This document shows, piece by piece, positions 31,644 through 40,355 of a stretch of DNA of 64,000 bases. A model generated the notes under the pieces. It had not been told where the DNA came from. It saw only the letters and a program-made list of their open reading frames with translations, and did no database searches. The translations under genes and the position numbers were made by a program. Positions within the stretch are counted from its first letter, which is position 1. The number at the start of each line of letters is the position of its first letter. Source of the stretch: Schlesneria sp. DSM 10557 (lineage in GTDB: Bacteria > Planctomycetota > Planctomycetia > Planctomycetales > Planctomycetaceae). The stretch lies in NCBI RefSeq assembly GCF_041860085.1, contig NZ_CP124747.1:1364001-1428000 (forward strand), in the 5' to 3' direction.

Positions 31644-34625
31644 TCACTGTAGCGGAATCTCCCCATCGAGATACCGCCAGTTCTTGAGGAACGAGATCAG
31701 ATCGGCCATCTGTTCAACGCTGATCGTTTTCTCGAACCCGACCGGCATCAGCGACTGTCCGGTCGTTCGCAGCTCGTCGACGTCGGACCGAAGGATGGTT
31801 TCCTCTTTGCCTTCCGGCAAACGCATCGTGATGGAGCCAGCGGTCTCGGCCTTAATCAGCCCGGTGAAGACTTTACCCTGATTCGTAACCAGGGTGTAAC
31901 TGAAGTAGTTGGCATCGACGGCCCGGTTCGGGTCGAGGATGTTCAGCAGCAGGTATTCGGGCAGCTTATCACGCGTATCACCGATATCGGGACCCACGTT
32001 GATCCCCATGTTATCGACACGGTGACACGTCACACAGTTCTTCTCGAAGACGGCCCGGCCCTTGAAGGCATCACCCTTCATTTCAAGCACGGGCTGGTAG
32101 GTCGCAATCACCGCCGCTCGGTCGGGAGCGATAGCGGAACTGAAAATCCTGGCGGCCCGTGAACTCAAATCCTTGTTTCGATGCCGAGTCAGGCGATCCT
32201 GTCGAGTCGGATCCAGTTCACTCAGCTTCAGCTCTTCTCGTTCGAGCAGCCCGAGCAACTGCTCGGTCCGTCCCTCCTGAGCCAGCATCAGGTCCAGAAT
32301 GGCGCGACGGATCGACGGTGTTTGCGAGTCAAACGCCGCCATCATTTCGTCACTGATCGAACGATCGGGCATCGTGGCCAGCACGTCAATGGCGGCCAGT
32401 CGAACGGGAACTTCCGTTCCAGACAGTGCCAGTTCCATCAGGGCAGAAACCAGCTCCGCCCCTTCGCCGTACGCCATGGTGCGGATCGCCATCAATCGTC
32501 GAGCCTCAGGTCCGTTTGGATCCTGCGCAATCCGCTGAATCGCCGCCATAAAGTCTCGGAACCCGGCTTTCTCGCCCTCTGTCAGATCGGCCCGTAACGC
32601 GGGAAATCCGACTCCCCGACGCAGCAAGCCCCGCCCAAGTCCTTGAACACCCGCAGCCGCCAGGTCGAGTCCTCCTTCGGCAGCCTTTTCCCGGGTGAAG
32701 TCCATCAGCTTACCGAGGATGGCTCGCGACTGAACCGGCTCAATCTGTGCACCGGCAACTTCGCAAAGCTGTTCCGTTAATTCAGCTCCCCCCTTCGGAG
32801 GCTGCGGCAGCGTCATCCAGTGGTCAAGCAGTTCCAGAAGCAACGCCTGTGGCGGTTCGGAAAACGTCGTTCCGATAGCCGCTCGCAACCACGGATCTTC
32901 AGCCCCGCGGTCAAGCAGTCTGACGAGTGCCTTTCGTCGGTTCGGCTGTTGCTCAACTCCGCCACTCAGATCCAGAGCCAGTCGGAAGCGAACGCGGTCG
33001 TCAGTTTCCTCCGTCGTGAGCTGGATGATTTCCTCCGGCAACAGTTCTTCGAGCCGGTCTCCAATCGCAGAGACAACCTGCTCGCGAACGCGAGGATCAC
33101 GGTTATCGATATCCGACCAGGCAATGACCGGAGGTGTCAGTCGCGGGTCCAGAATCTTCATCAGCCACAGAACGGGCAACCGGCTGCGGGTCAGGCGATT
33201 CTGCTTCCAGTTCTGCTTGAGTGCCTCAAGCACGGCGTCGCGATCCTGCTCCAGCAGCAATCGTGTCGCGGTTTCCCGATGCCATGAGTTGGCATGGTCC
33301 AGCAGTTTGACCAACTGCGGAACCGGCAGCTTATCCAGTGCCTGCTCAGGGCGATCCTGCGGCATGACGGATTCCTCTGACTTCACGCGCCAGATTCGTC
33401 CCCGGTCATTGCCGTCATGAAGATCTTTACGAGTCCGCAATTCATTCGGCATCCAGTCCGGGTGCTCGATCACGGCACGGTACATATCGACGATGTACAG
33501 AGCCCCATCCGGGCCGTTGGCCAGGTTAACGGGACGGAACCACGTATCGGGACTCGCCAGAAACTCCCTCTGCCCGTCCGAGGGGTGACTGATGAACGAG
33601 GCGCCGCTGGGGACGAGTGTTTCGCGATGGACGAGATTGGCGGTAGGATCACACGTGAATGAATTCCCCTTGTACTCGGGAGGCAATCCGTCACCACGAT
33701 AAATCGTCACACCGCAAGCCGCCGTGAACTGGTTGGCATGCAGAGTCGACGTCGTCCAGGCCTGACTGATGGGATAGAGCTTCGAATGCTCACCAAACGC
33801 AGCCACGTCCTGAACCGTGGATCTGACGGCGAAGAAGGGATTTCGCTTCGTGTAGTGGTCTTCAAGGACAATATGCTGGACGGGATTGCGGTTTGAACAG
33901 ACAAACCGGTTTCCGTAGTCGTCAAAGCAGAGTCCGAATTGACCGTGACCGGAAACAGCACCATAGTCGCCCGTCAGCGGATTGAATCGAAAGTCGAATC
34001 CTGCCAGGGGCAACGGAGCTCCCTTATCGCGCCACTCCGGCTTCGTCGGGACGATTGTGCCACCTCGCAGACCGTTGGCGACATAGATGTAGCCGTCTGG
34101 TCCCAGCGTCGGATGGTTCGCCCGTAACTGGGAATTTTCCTGGCTGAAGCCCTGAAACCAGGTTTCTTTGAATTCCGCTTTCCCGTCTCCATCGCGGTCA
34201 GTGAAGAAGGCAATTTCCCCCGCCAGAGTGACGATGATTCCATCCTTCCAGGGAAGCAGTCCTGTCGCAAACAAAAGCTCGTCGGCGAACACCGTCGCCG
34301 TTTCGTAGCGGCCATCATGATTGTGATCGAATAGCCGTTTGATACGAGATTTGGGCTTTTCGTCGGTGCCGGGTTTCGGCCCGTACGGATAGTCCCGCAT
34401 TTCGACGACCCACATTGATCCGTCGGCACCAAAGGCGATCGCGACCGGATCAATCACTTCCGGCTCGCCCGCAACGAGTTCCACCTTGAGATCGGGTGAG
34501 GCGAGTACGAACGAGCCCAGGGAGTCGTCGGTGGAGAGCGGGCTCTTCATTTGCTGAGGGTCCGCCGCAGCCAGCGGAAGTACCCCGCAAATCGACAGTA
34601 GCAAGAATCCGAATCTGTAGCTCAT
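31644..34625 (-). CDS. PVC-type propeller-HEAT-cytochrome c protein
   Basis: 993-residue exported protein. After the signal peptide (YRFGFLLLSICGVLPLAAA) comes a six-bladed propeller of the PVC dehydrogenase type (about 35-460: SMWVVEMRDYPYGPKPGTDE, WFRPVNLANGPDGALYIVDM), then HEAT-like helices (about 480-850) and a C-terminal heme-binding domain with CVTCH at 864 and MPVGFEKTISVEQMADLISF. ATG 34625 has GAGGGAAAG upstream; an open frame reaches 34793 without a signal peptide. It lies 62 bases ahead of the DUF1549/DUF1553 gene on the same strand, so they may form one transcript. The presumed role is periplasmic oxidation of a carbohydrate with electron transfer to the heme; no substrate is known for the family. 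Confidence 0.9.
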   Translation of the reverse strand: MSYRFGFLLLSICGVLPLAAADPQQMKSPLSTDDSLGSFVLASPDLKVELVAGEPEVIDPVAIAFGADGSMWVVEMRDYPYGPKPGTDEKPKSRIKRLFDHNHDGRYETATVFADELLFATGLLPWKDGIIVTLAGEIAFFTDRDGDGKAEFKETWFQGFSQENSQLRANHPTLGPDGYIYVANGLRGGTIVPTKPEWRDKGAPLPLAGFDFRFNPLTGDYGAVSGHGQFGLCFDDYGNRFVCSNRNPVQHIVLEDHYTKRNPFFAVRSTVQDVAAFGEHSKLYPISQAWTTSTLHANQFTAACGVTIYRGDGLPPEYKGNSFTCDPTANLVHRETLVPSGASFISHPSDGQREFLASPDTWFRPVNLANGPDGALYIVDMYRAVIEHPDWMPNELRTRKDLHDGNDRGRIWRVKSEESVMPQDRPEQALDKLPVPQLVKLLDHANSWHRETATRLLLEQDRDAVLEALKQNWKQNRLTRSRLPVLWLMKILDPRLTPPVIAWSDIDNRDPRVREQVVSAIGDRLEELLPEEIIQLTTEETDDRVRFRLALDLSGGVEQQPNRRKALVRLLDRGAEDPWLRAAIGTTFSEPPQALLLELLDHWMTLPQPPKGGAELTEQLCEVAGAQIEPVQSRAILGKLMDFTREKAAEGGLDLAAAGVQGLGRGLLRRGVGFPALRADLTEGEKAGFRDFMAAIQRIAQDPNGPEARRLMAIRTMAYGEGAELVSALMELALSGTEVPVRLAAIDVLATMPDRSISDEMMAAFDSQTPSIRRAILDLMLAQEGRTEQLLGLLEREELKLSELDPTRQDRLTRHRNKDLSSRAARIFSSAIAPDRAAVIATYQPVLEMKGDAFKGRAVFEKNCVTCHRVDNMGINVGPDIGDTRDKLPEYLLLNILDPNRAVDANYFSYTLVTNQGKVFTGLIKAETAGSITMRLPEGKEETILRSDVDELRTTGQSLMPVGFEKTISVEQMADLISFLKNWRYLDGEIPLQ

Positions 34626-34919
34626 AACTTTCCCTCGCGTTGAACTTCGATCGACGAAGACCCGGCTCCCCTCATCGTGAGTTGATTCATGAGACAGAGT
34701 CGTTCGGTCGAAGCCCCTCACGCAGTCCTCCGAGTAAAAATCTATGCACTGACATCGCGCACCATGATAAGTCGAATCACCGCTCAATCCCACCTCGGCG
34801 CAGGTACCCGCCTTCGTCTTCCCGATGGTTTGATTCTGAAAACCGTCTCGCCGCGCACTGTCAGGTCAACGCGTTCAGCCAGTTCAATCAATCCCTAGAG
34901 TGACGATTGTCTTCAACAA

Positions 34920-35588
34920 TCACAATTGCGACGGAGGAGCGGCCGTCTCGGCACTGCTTTTCAATGTGAACTTCGGCTCTTCACCCGCGAGCAGGCGGCG
35001 AATGTTGCTGCGGTGCTGAATGATAATCAGGAGCGGCACCATCAGGGCAAACACGCCCTGACTCCACGTCGCTTCAGAAAACGGGTTCGGACGAAGGCGG
35101 ATAAATTCAAACAGGCTGAATCCGACCGCCGCCAGAATCGAACTGAGTGAGACGATTCGCCAGCAGATCATCGAGCCGAAAAACAAAGCCGCGGCCACCA
35201 GCAGGCCCCACGGGCTGAGAATCAGCAAGACCCCCAGCGAAGTTGCCACCCCCTTTCCTCCGCGAAATCCGAGCCAGCAGGGGAACATGTGCCCGACGAT
35301 CGTACACACGCCTGACAACACCACCGCATGAGCGAACCAGGGGTTGCCCTCAGAAATCAGCAGCCGGGGGAGCAGTGCAACCGGCAGGAGCCCTTTGAGT
35401 GCATCCAGAGCCAGACAGATCAGCCCCCATTTTTTCCCCAGCACGCGCCCCGCATTGGTCGCCCCGATATTGCCGCTACCCAATTTGCGAAGATCAACAC
35501 CCTTAACGATTTTTCCAATGAGAAACCCGAAAGGAATCGACCCGGCCAGATAACTGACAAATGCCAGAACCGCAAAATTTACCCACAT
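34920..35588 (-). CDS. plsY: Glycerol-3-phosphate acyltransferase PlsY
   Basis: 222-residue polytopic inner-membrane enzyme that transfers the acyl group of acyl-phosphate to glycerol 3-phosphate, the first step of phospholipid synthesis. The three PlsY motifs are present: SYLAGSIPFGFLIGKI (13-28), LGSGNIGATNAGRVLGKKWG (36-55) and GHMFPCWLGFRGGKGVATSL (about 100-118). Length is normal to slightly long because of a polar C-terminal tail (LKSSAETAAPPSQL). ATG 35588 has AAGGG about 11 bases upstream. It is 294 bases upstream of the propeller gene and not obviously linked to its neighbours. Confidence 0.96.
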   Translation of the reverse strand: MWVNFAVLAFVSYLAGSIPFGFLIGKIVKGVDLRKLGSGNIGATNAGRVLGKKWGLICLALDALKGLLPVALLPRLLISEGNPWFAHAVVLSGVCTIVGHMFPCWLGFRGGKGVATSLGVLLILSPWGLLVAAALFFGSMICWRIVSLSSILAAVGFSLFEFIRLRPNPFSEATWSQGVFALMVPLLIIIQHRSNIRRLLAGEEPKFTLKSSAETAAPPSQL

Positions 35589-35838
35589 TCCGAAAACGCC
35601 CTTCTCGTACCGCCCACCCGGATCAACTGTGCACTATTACTCGACATCCGCCAGTCCGAGCCGAGAGTCTGATTCCCGTCGGCGATTTTCGCAACTTGGA
35701 TTCGCAAACGGCTCCCGCCAGAGAACCAATTCAGTCAAAATCAATCACAGTGACCTCGTTTGAGGCGCCGATGACTGGTATCGTTCGAATCGCCCACGGG
35801 CAACAGGAACAACCCGCCGGCGGTTCAACGTCCCCGTT

Positions 35839-35946
35839 CTCAATCTGCGCGAATCAGCGCAATCTGCGGACAATTCCTCGCAAGGTTTCATTTCTCATAA
35901 TGCAGTTTTATCCGCAGATTGCGCAGAGGAACGCAGATGATGAATT
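35839..35946. repeat. Palindromic repeat, copy 1 (5' of GxxExxY gene)
   Basis: Left arm 35839-35870 and right arm 35910-35946 share the exact inverse complement GCGCAATCTGCGGA / TCCGCAGATTGCGC, so the unit can fold into a hairpin around a 39-base spacer. The left arm matches copy 2 at 30 of 32 bases and the right arm at 35 of 37. Read in frame, the left arm spells VLNLRESAQSAD, the same as the C-terminus of the intact GxxExxY protein. The right arm carries that gene's GAGGAA and start codon. Confidence 0.85.
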
Positions 35947-36362
35947 CTCGGGATGAACAGACATACTCGATCATTGGCGCGGCGATGACCGTTCATCGGG
36001 AGCTGGGTTGTGGATTTCTTGAGCCCGTCTACCAGGAGGCGATGGAGCGTGAATTTCAATTCCAAAAGATTCCGTATGAACGCGAGAAGACTTTGCCGGT
36101 CCTCTACCGTGGGAGGCCACTCGACACGTTCTATAAAGTCGACTTCGTTTGCTTTGGTTCCGTGATTGTAGAAATCAAGGCATTGCAGCAACTCTCGTCA
36201 CGAGAAGAAGCGCAGGTCATCAACTACCTGAAAGCATCCGGTTTACAGAAAGCCCTCCTGATCAACTTCGGAACAACCAGCCTCCAGCAAAAACGCCTCG
36301 TCCTCAATCTGCGTGAATCCGCGCAATCTGCGGATCATCTGAGGGCGGAAAACGGACAATGA
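35937..36362 (+). CDS. GxxExxY protein (PD-(D/E)XK-like)
   Basis: 141-residue protein of the GxxExxY family. The name-giving motif is GFLEPVY (G26, E29, Y32). The core has the restriction-nuclease-like pattern D69 in YKVDF and E79-x-K81 in VIVEIKAL, then QVINYLKASG and KALLINFG. It may bind or cut nucleic acid; the function is unknown. Start ATG 35937 (or 35940) has GAGGAA upstream, inside repeat copy 1. Its last codons lie inside repeat copy 2. The family occurs in many copies in some PVC genomes, and the flanking repeats here suggest that this one was part of an array. Confidence 0.88.
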   Translation: MMNSRDEQTYSIIGAAMTVHRELGCGFLEPVYQEAMEREFQFQKIPYEREKTLPVLYRGRPLDTFYKVDFVCFGSVIVEIKALQQLSSREEAQVINYLKASGLQKALLINFGTTSLQQKRLVLNLRESAQSADHLRAENGQ

Positions 36363-36437
36363 ACTTTGAGTGAATTTCCGTTCTGCAGATACAGGGGATC
36401 ATCCGCAGATTGCGCCGAGGGACGCAGATGATGAATT
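36303..36437. repeat. Palindromic repeat, copy 2 (3' of GxxExxY gene)
   Basis: Left arm 36303-36334 (inside the coding end of the GxxExxY gene) and right arm 36401-36437, separated by 66 bases. The right arm again gives a GAGGGA ribosome-binding site and ATGATGAAT, as at the start of the intact gene. The frame then reads MMNYSFIVGYA, resembling the intact TYSIIGAA before it ends after 26 codons. This looks like the start of a decayed second copy. Confidence 0.8.
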
Positions 36438-37185
36438 ACAGCTTCATTGTCGGCTATGCGTCACCTTACGACATTGACATTTGTCGCATCTTCTTGGTAT
36501 GCTCATGAAGTTATGAAAAAACCGTTTTGATCGAAAATCGATTGGCAGAGCCGAATTAGCTGGAACGCGGGTTCCCGCAGTGATCGAATTCGTGGACATG
36601 AAGTTATTCGCCGAGAGAGAGCGGGGTCTGTCTGCCACTTGCTCCCAAGTTCGCCCTGGGTCTGACAGATCGCGGCCGTCGCGTCATTTCGGAGCGGTGA
36701 CTCGATTACGGTTTTCGCGATCCGAAAAATACAAGATTGGAAGTTGCTCATGTCGCGCAAATTGAGCAACTTCAAAACTGCCTCCGACACTGTGAAACAG
36801 GGATGTTGCTCAACTCGCTCAACTTGCTCAATGTATTTTTTTCCGATGAAAACCTGTAGCGGACTTGTCTTCCTTCAACGCCAACTTTGATCGCCTTCTG
36901 AAATTGCTTCGTGGAAGAGGCGACACCGTGTCGTCGCACCGCAGTCGCACCGTCGGCACACTGCACCAAGAGGGTTGAAGAGTGGTCGTCGCGATGGGGG
37001 GGCGTCGTGTGGGGAGCTACCTGGACCTTGTTCCGACGCTCGACTCGACTGCCTGTGATGGGTTACAACCGCGTAGCAGAGACAGTGGCCGCGCGGCATC
37101 ACGATTCCTTCCAATTCAGGGCGGAAACGGGAAGCGTCAACGTACGTGGCCGGCTCGACCGGGCATTCCTGAAGGACTCCTTTTG
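36438..37185. other. Long intergenic region with repeated TTGCTCAA motifs
   Basis: No supported gene in about 750 bases. Its first part is the remnant behind repeat copy 2. Its middle contains an inverted pair and three direct copies of a TTGCTCAA-type motif (36741-36832). An open frame from 36982 runs into the propeller gene, but has no domain before the signal peptide at 37186. GAAGGA at 37171-37176 is that gene's ribosome-binding site. Confidence 0.5.
36741..36832. repeat. TTGCTCAA motif cluster
   Basis: AAGTTGCTCA (36741-36750) and TGAGCAACTT (36763-36772) form an exact 10-bp inverted repeat with a 12-base loop. Then TTGCTCAAC, TCGCTCAAC and TTGCTCAAT follow as three direct 9-base units at 36806-36832. 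It could be an operator for the gene at 37186 or an iteron-like array. Confidence 0.7.
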
Positions 37186-40100
37186 ATGGTGAAATCGATG
37201 GCGGTATTTCGAATGGGTCAGATGAGCCAAATCGGTTTGATGGCGTTCGTGCTACTCGGGAAAATTGCAGCCGCAGGCGAATTCACCATCAACGAACACG
37301 TCTTCACGCTGCCAGACGGATTTGAGATTGAAGCGGTCGCAACGTCCCCGCTGGTGGATCGTCCGATTACCGCCGACTTTGATGAGCAAGGGCGCCTGTA
37401 CGTCGCAGATTCATCCGGATCGAACGAACGTCCCGATCAACAGTTGCTCAACCCGACCCATCGGATCGTCCGCCTCGCCGACACAGACGGAGATGGTCGA
37501 TTTGATGAAAGTGTCGTCTTCGCAGACAAGATGATGTTCCCCGAAGGAACCATGTGGTACGACGGGTCCCTCTATGTCTCCGCTCCTCCCAGCATCTGGA
37601 AACTCACCGACACCGACGGAGATGGGGTTGCCGATCAGCGGACCGAATGGTTCGAGGGCAAGACACTGACCGGCTGTGCGAATGATCTTCACGGCCCGTA
37701 TCTGGGGCCGGATGGCTGGATTTACTGGTGCAAGGGGGCGTTCGCTGAACAGACCTATGCACAGCCTGCCAAGCCTCACGCAGCAGCAAGTCAGGACAGC
37801 CCACAGCCGCAACTCGTCACAAAAGCCGCTCATATTTTCCGGCGTCGAGCCGACGGCACGGGATTTATCGAGAACGTGATGACCGGAGGAATGGACAACC
37901 CGGTCGATGTCGTCTTTTTGCCAAGCGGTGATCGGATCTTCACGACGACCTTTCTGCAACGACCAGGGGGCGGACTGCGCGATGGTCTGATCCACGCGAT
38001 TTACGGTGGCGTCTACGGAAAGGTTCACGACGTCACCGATTTTCATCCGCGCACAGGTGACCTGATGCCCCCTCTGGTCCATATGGGACCGGCTGCTCCC
38101 AGTGGACTCGCCCGCTATGAGTCGACCGTGTTCGGGGAAGAATTCCGCGACAACCTTTTCGCCGCGCAATTCAACATGCGCAAAGTCTCACGACATGCGC
38201 TGGAACGAGTCGGCGCCACATTCAAATCGACGGATAGTGACTTTGTCGTTTCCAGCAATCTGGATTTTCATCCGACCGACGTCATCGAAGATGCGGATGG
38301 AAGCTTGATTATTTGCGACACGGGGGGCTGGTACACACTCTGTTGTCCCACATCACAACTGACGAAACCTGATATTCTCGGCGGAATCTACCGCGTTCGA
38401 CGAGCGGGGTCACCACGTCAGGCCGATGCACGGGGCCTGAAACTGAACTGGGCCACCACTGGCGATGTCGAACTGACGGCCCGACTGGGCGATGCACGCC
38501 CCGCCGTCGCCCGCCGTTCGATTCAGCAGCTCGCTAAACGAGGCCCTGCCGCGGTCGGGGTTCTGAAAAAGTCGCTGCAGTCCAAAAACGACCGCACACG
38601 TCTGAGCTCCGTCTGGACCCTCACCCGCATCGACGATCCCTCGGCACGAACTGCGGTTCAGACTGCTGTCAGCGATCCCAACCTCGACGTGCGGCTGGCA
38701 GCCCTCCATTCCATCAGTCTCTGGAAAGACACATCCGCTTCCGCCACATTGAAGAAATCCCTGACCGACAAATCGCATGCGATTCGACGAGCCGCCGCCG
38801 AAGCGATCGGTCGTATCGGCGATGATACGGCTGCAGCCGACCTGCTGGGTGCGGTGACCGGCTCAGAAATCGATCGTGAGCTGCAGCACTCCGTCACGTA
38901 CGCCCTGATCGAAATTGGGAAGCCGGTCAATCTCTCCGTGGTGCCGAAAGAGCGGGTCTCGCCCCTGATGCAGTCGATCGCCATGATCGCCAATGATCAG
39001 ATGCCGGGTGGACACGTGGAACCGAAATCGGTCATCCCGTGGCTGACTTCAAACGAACCGAACTTGCGAGAAACCGCTCATTGGCTGGTCGGACGGCACT
39101 CAGAGTGGGGTGATTCACTGGCCGAGTACCTGCAGCAGCGGATTGCGGAACGCAATCTGACCGACGACCAGCGTCGGGAACTCGTCGAACAACTGGCACA
39201 GTTCGCAGGAAACGGGGCGATTCAACAACTGCTTGCCGATCAGATCCGTCCCGGCGAAAGCAATCCACTTGAAGCCCGGCGCGTTGCTTTAGACGCGATG
39301 CGCAGCAGTGGGCTGAAAGAACTTCCTGCAAGTTGGCTCGAAGGACTGACGCTAACCGTCGCCGAAGGGAATCCGGTCCTGGTTCCTGCCGCGATCGGCG
39401 CCCTGCGGGCGATTCCCGTGAAATCGGCCCACGAACCACTTACGCTCGCGCTGCTGGAAGTCGCCAGTCAGACATCGTTCCCTGACGGTGTTCGTGTCGA
39501 GGCGCTGGCTGCAATTCCCGAGGGGCTCTCCCAGCCGAAAACCGAACACTTGCAATTGCTGGCGAACAACCTGGGGGAACTGGTCAGCGTCAGCACACGC
39601 TCGGCCGCCGTCGACGCGCTTGTCCGGTCAAAACTCGACGCCGATCCGCTGAGCCTGCTGGCTGAATCCATTCCTGAAGTCGGGCCGTTGGAATTGAATC
39701 GATTGCTCGGCGCCTTCGAACATTGTTCCGACGAAGCTGTCGGGCTGAAACTGGTTGATTCACTGAAGAACTCTCCCGTGCTGACCAGTCTACGCGTGGA
39801 TACGGTGAAGGCCCGCTTAGCTAAGTTTCCTTCATCCGTGCAAACCCGCGCCGAAGAACTTTACGCCGCGATCAACGTCGAAGCAGGCCGCCAGCAGGAA
39901 AAGCTCAACGAGTTAGCCCAGTCCCTGACTGGAGGGGACATCCGCCGAGGTCAGCTTGTCTTCAACAGTGAGAAAGCGGCCTGTTCGGCCTGTCACGCCA
40001 TGGGCTACAAGGGTGGGGATATCGGCCCGGACCTGTCGCGAATCGGCAAGATTCGGACCGAGCGGGATCTACTGGAAGCAATCGTCTTCCCGAGCGTCAG

Positions 40101-40350
40101 CTTTGTGCGAAGCTACGAGCCGGTACTGATCGTCACTTTGGACGGAAAACAATTCAATGGTCTGATCCGTGCTGAAACGCCTGAAGAAATCACACTGGCG
40201 ACCGGAGCCCGGGAAAAGGTCCGCATCCTCAAGTCGGACGTGGAAGAAATCCGTCCAAGTACGATGTCGATTATGCCCGCAGGTCTGGAGACTCAGTTGA
40301 CCAGACAACAACTGGCCGACCTGATCGCATTCCTCAAGGCCAAGCAGTAA
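37186..40350 (+). CDS. PVC-type propeller-HEAT-cytochrome c protein
   Basis: 1054-residue exported protein of the same plan as the one at 31644-34625. The signal peptide includes MSQIGLMAFVLLGKIAAAGE. The propeller covers about 35-430 (GTMWYDGSLYVSAPPSIWKL, GMDNPVDVVFLPSGDRIFTT). HEAT repeats cover about 440-880 (SHAIRRAAAEAIGRIGDD). The C-terminal heme domain has CSACH at 933, GPDLSRIG and the ending IMPAGLETQLTRQQLADLI. ATG 37186 is chosen for GAAGGA and the signal peptide. It converges on a Gfo/Idh/MocA gene, with only five bases between the two stops, so the pair has no room for separate terminators. Confidence 0.9.
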   Translation: MVKSMAVFRMGQMSQIGLMAFVLLGKIAAAGEFTINEHVFTLPDGFEIEAVATSPLVDRPITADFDEQGRLYVADSSGSNERPDQQLLNPTHRIVRLADTDGDGRFDESVVFADKMMFPEGTMWYDGSLYVSAPPSIWKLTDTDGDGVADQRTEWFEGKTLTGCANDLHGPYLGPDGWIYWCKGAFAEQTYAQPAKPHAAASQDSPQPQLVTKAAHIFRRRADGTGFIENVMTGGMDNPVDVVFLPSGDRIFTTTFLQRPGGGLRDGLIHAIYGGVYGKVHDVTDFHPRTGDLMPPLVHMGPAAPSGLARYESTVFGEEFRDNLFAAQFNMRKVSRHALERVGATFKSTDSDFVVSSNLDFHPTDVIEDADGSLIICDTGGWYTLCCPTSQLTKPDILGGIYRVRRAGSPRQADARGLKLNWATTGDVELTARLGDARPAVARRSIQQLAKRGPAAVGVLKKSLQSKNDRTRLSSVWTLTRIDDPSARTAVQTAVSDPNLDVRLAALHSISLWKDTSASATLKKSLTDKSHAIRRAAAEAIGRIGDDTAAADLLGAVTGSEIDRELQHSVTYALIEIGKPVNLSVVPKERVSPLMQSIAMIANDQMPGGHVEPKSVIPWLTSNEPNLRETAHWLVGRHSEWGDSLAEYLQQRIAERNLTDDQRRELVEQLAQFAGNGAIQQLLADQIRPGESNPLEARRVALDAMRSSGLKELPASWLEGLTLTVAEGNPVLVPAAIGALRAIPVKSAHEPLTLALLEVASQTSFPDGVRVEALAAIPEGLSQPKTEHLQLLANNLGELVSVSTRSAAVDALVRSKLDADPLSLLAESIPEVGPLELNRLLGAFEHCSDEAVGLKLVDSLKNSPVLTSLRVDTVKARLAKFPSSVQTRAEELYAAINVEAGRQQEKLNELAQSLTGGDIRRGQLVFNSEKAACSACHAMGYKGGDIGPDLSRIGKIRTERDLLEAIVFPSVSFVRSYEPVLIVTLDGKQFNGLIRAETPEEITLATGAREKVRILKSDVEEIRPSTMSIMPAGLETQLTRQQLADLIAFLKAKQ

Positions 40351-40355
40351 GTCGA

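Noticed and set aside
36806-36832. Three 9-base direct repeats as a possible CRISPR remnant
   Set aside because: Units are contiguous and too short, there are no spacers and no cas genes.
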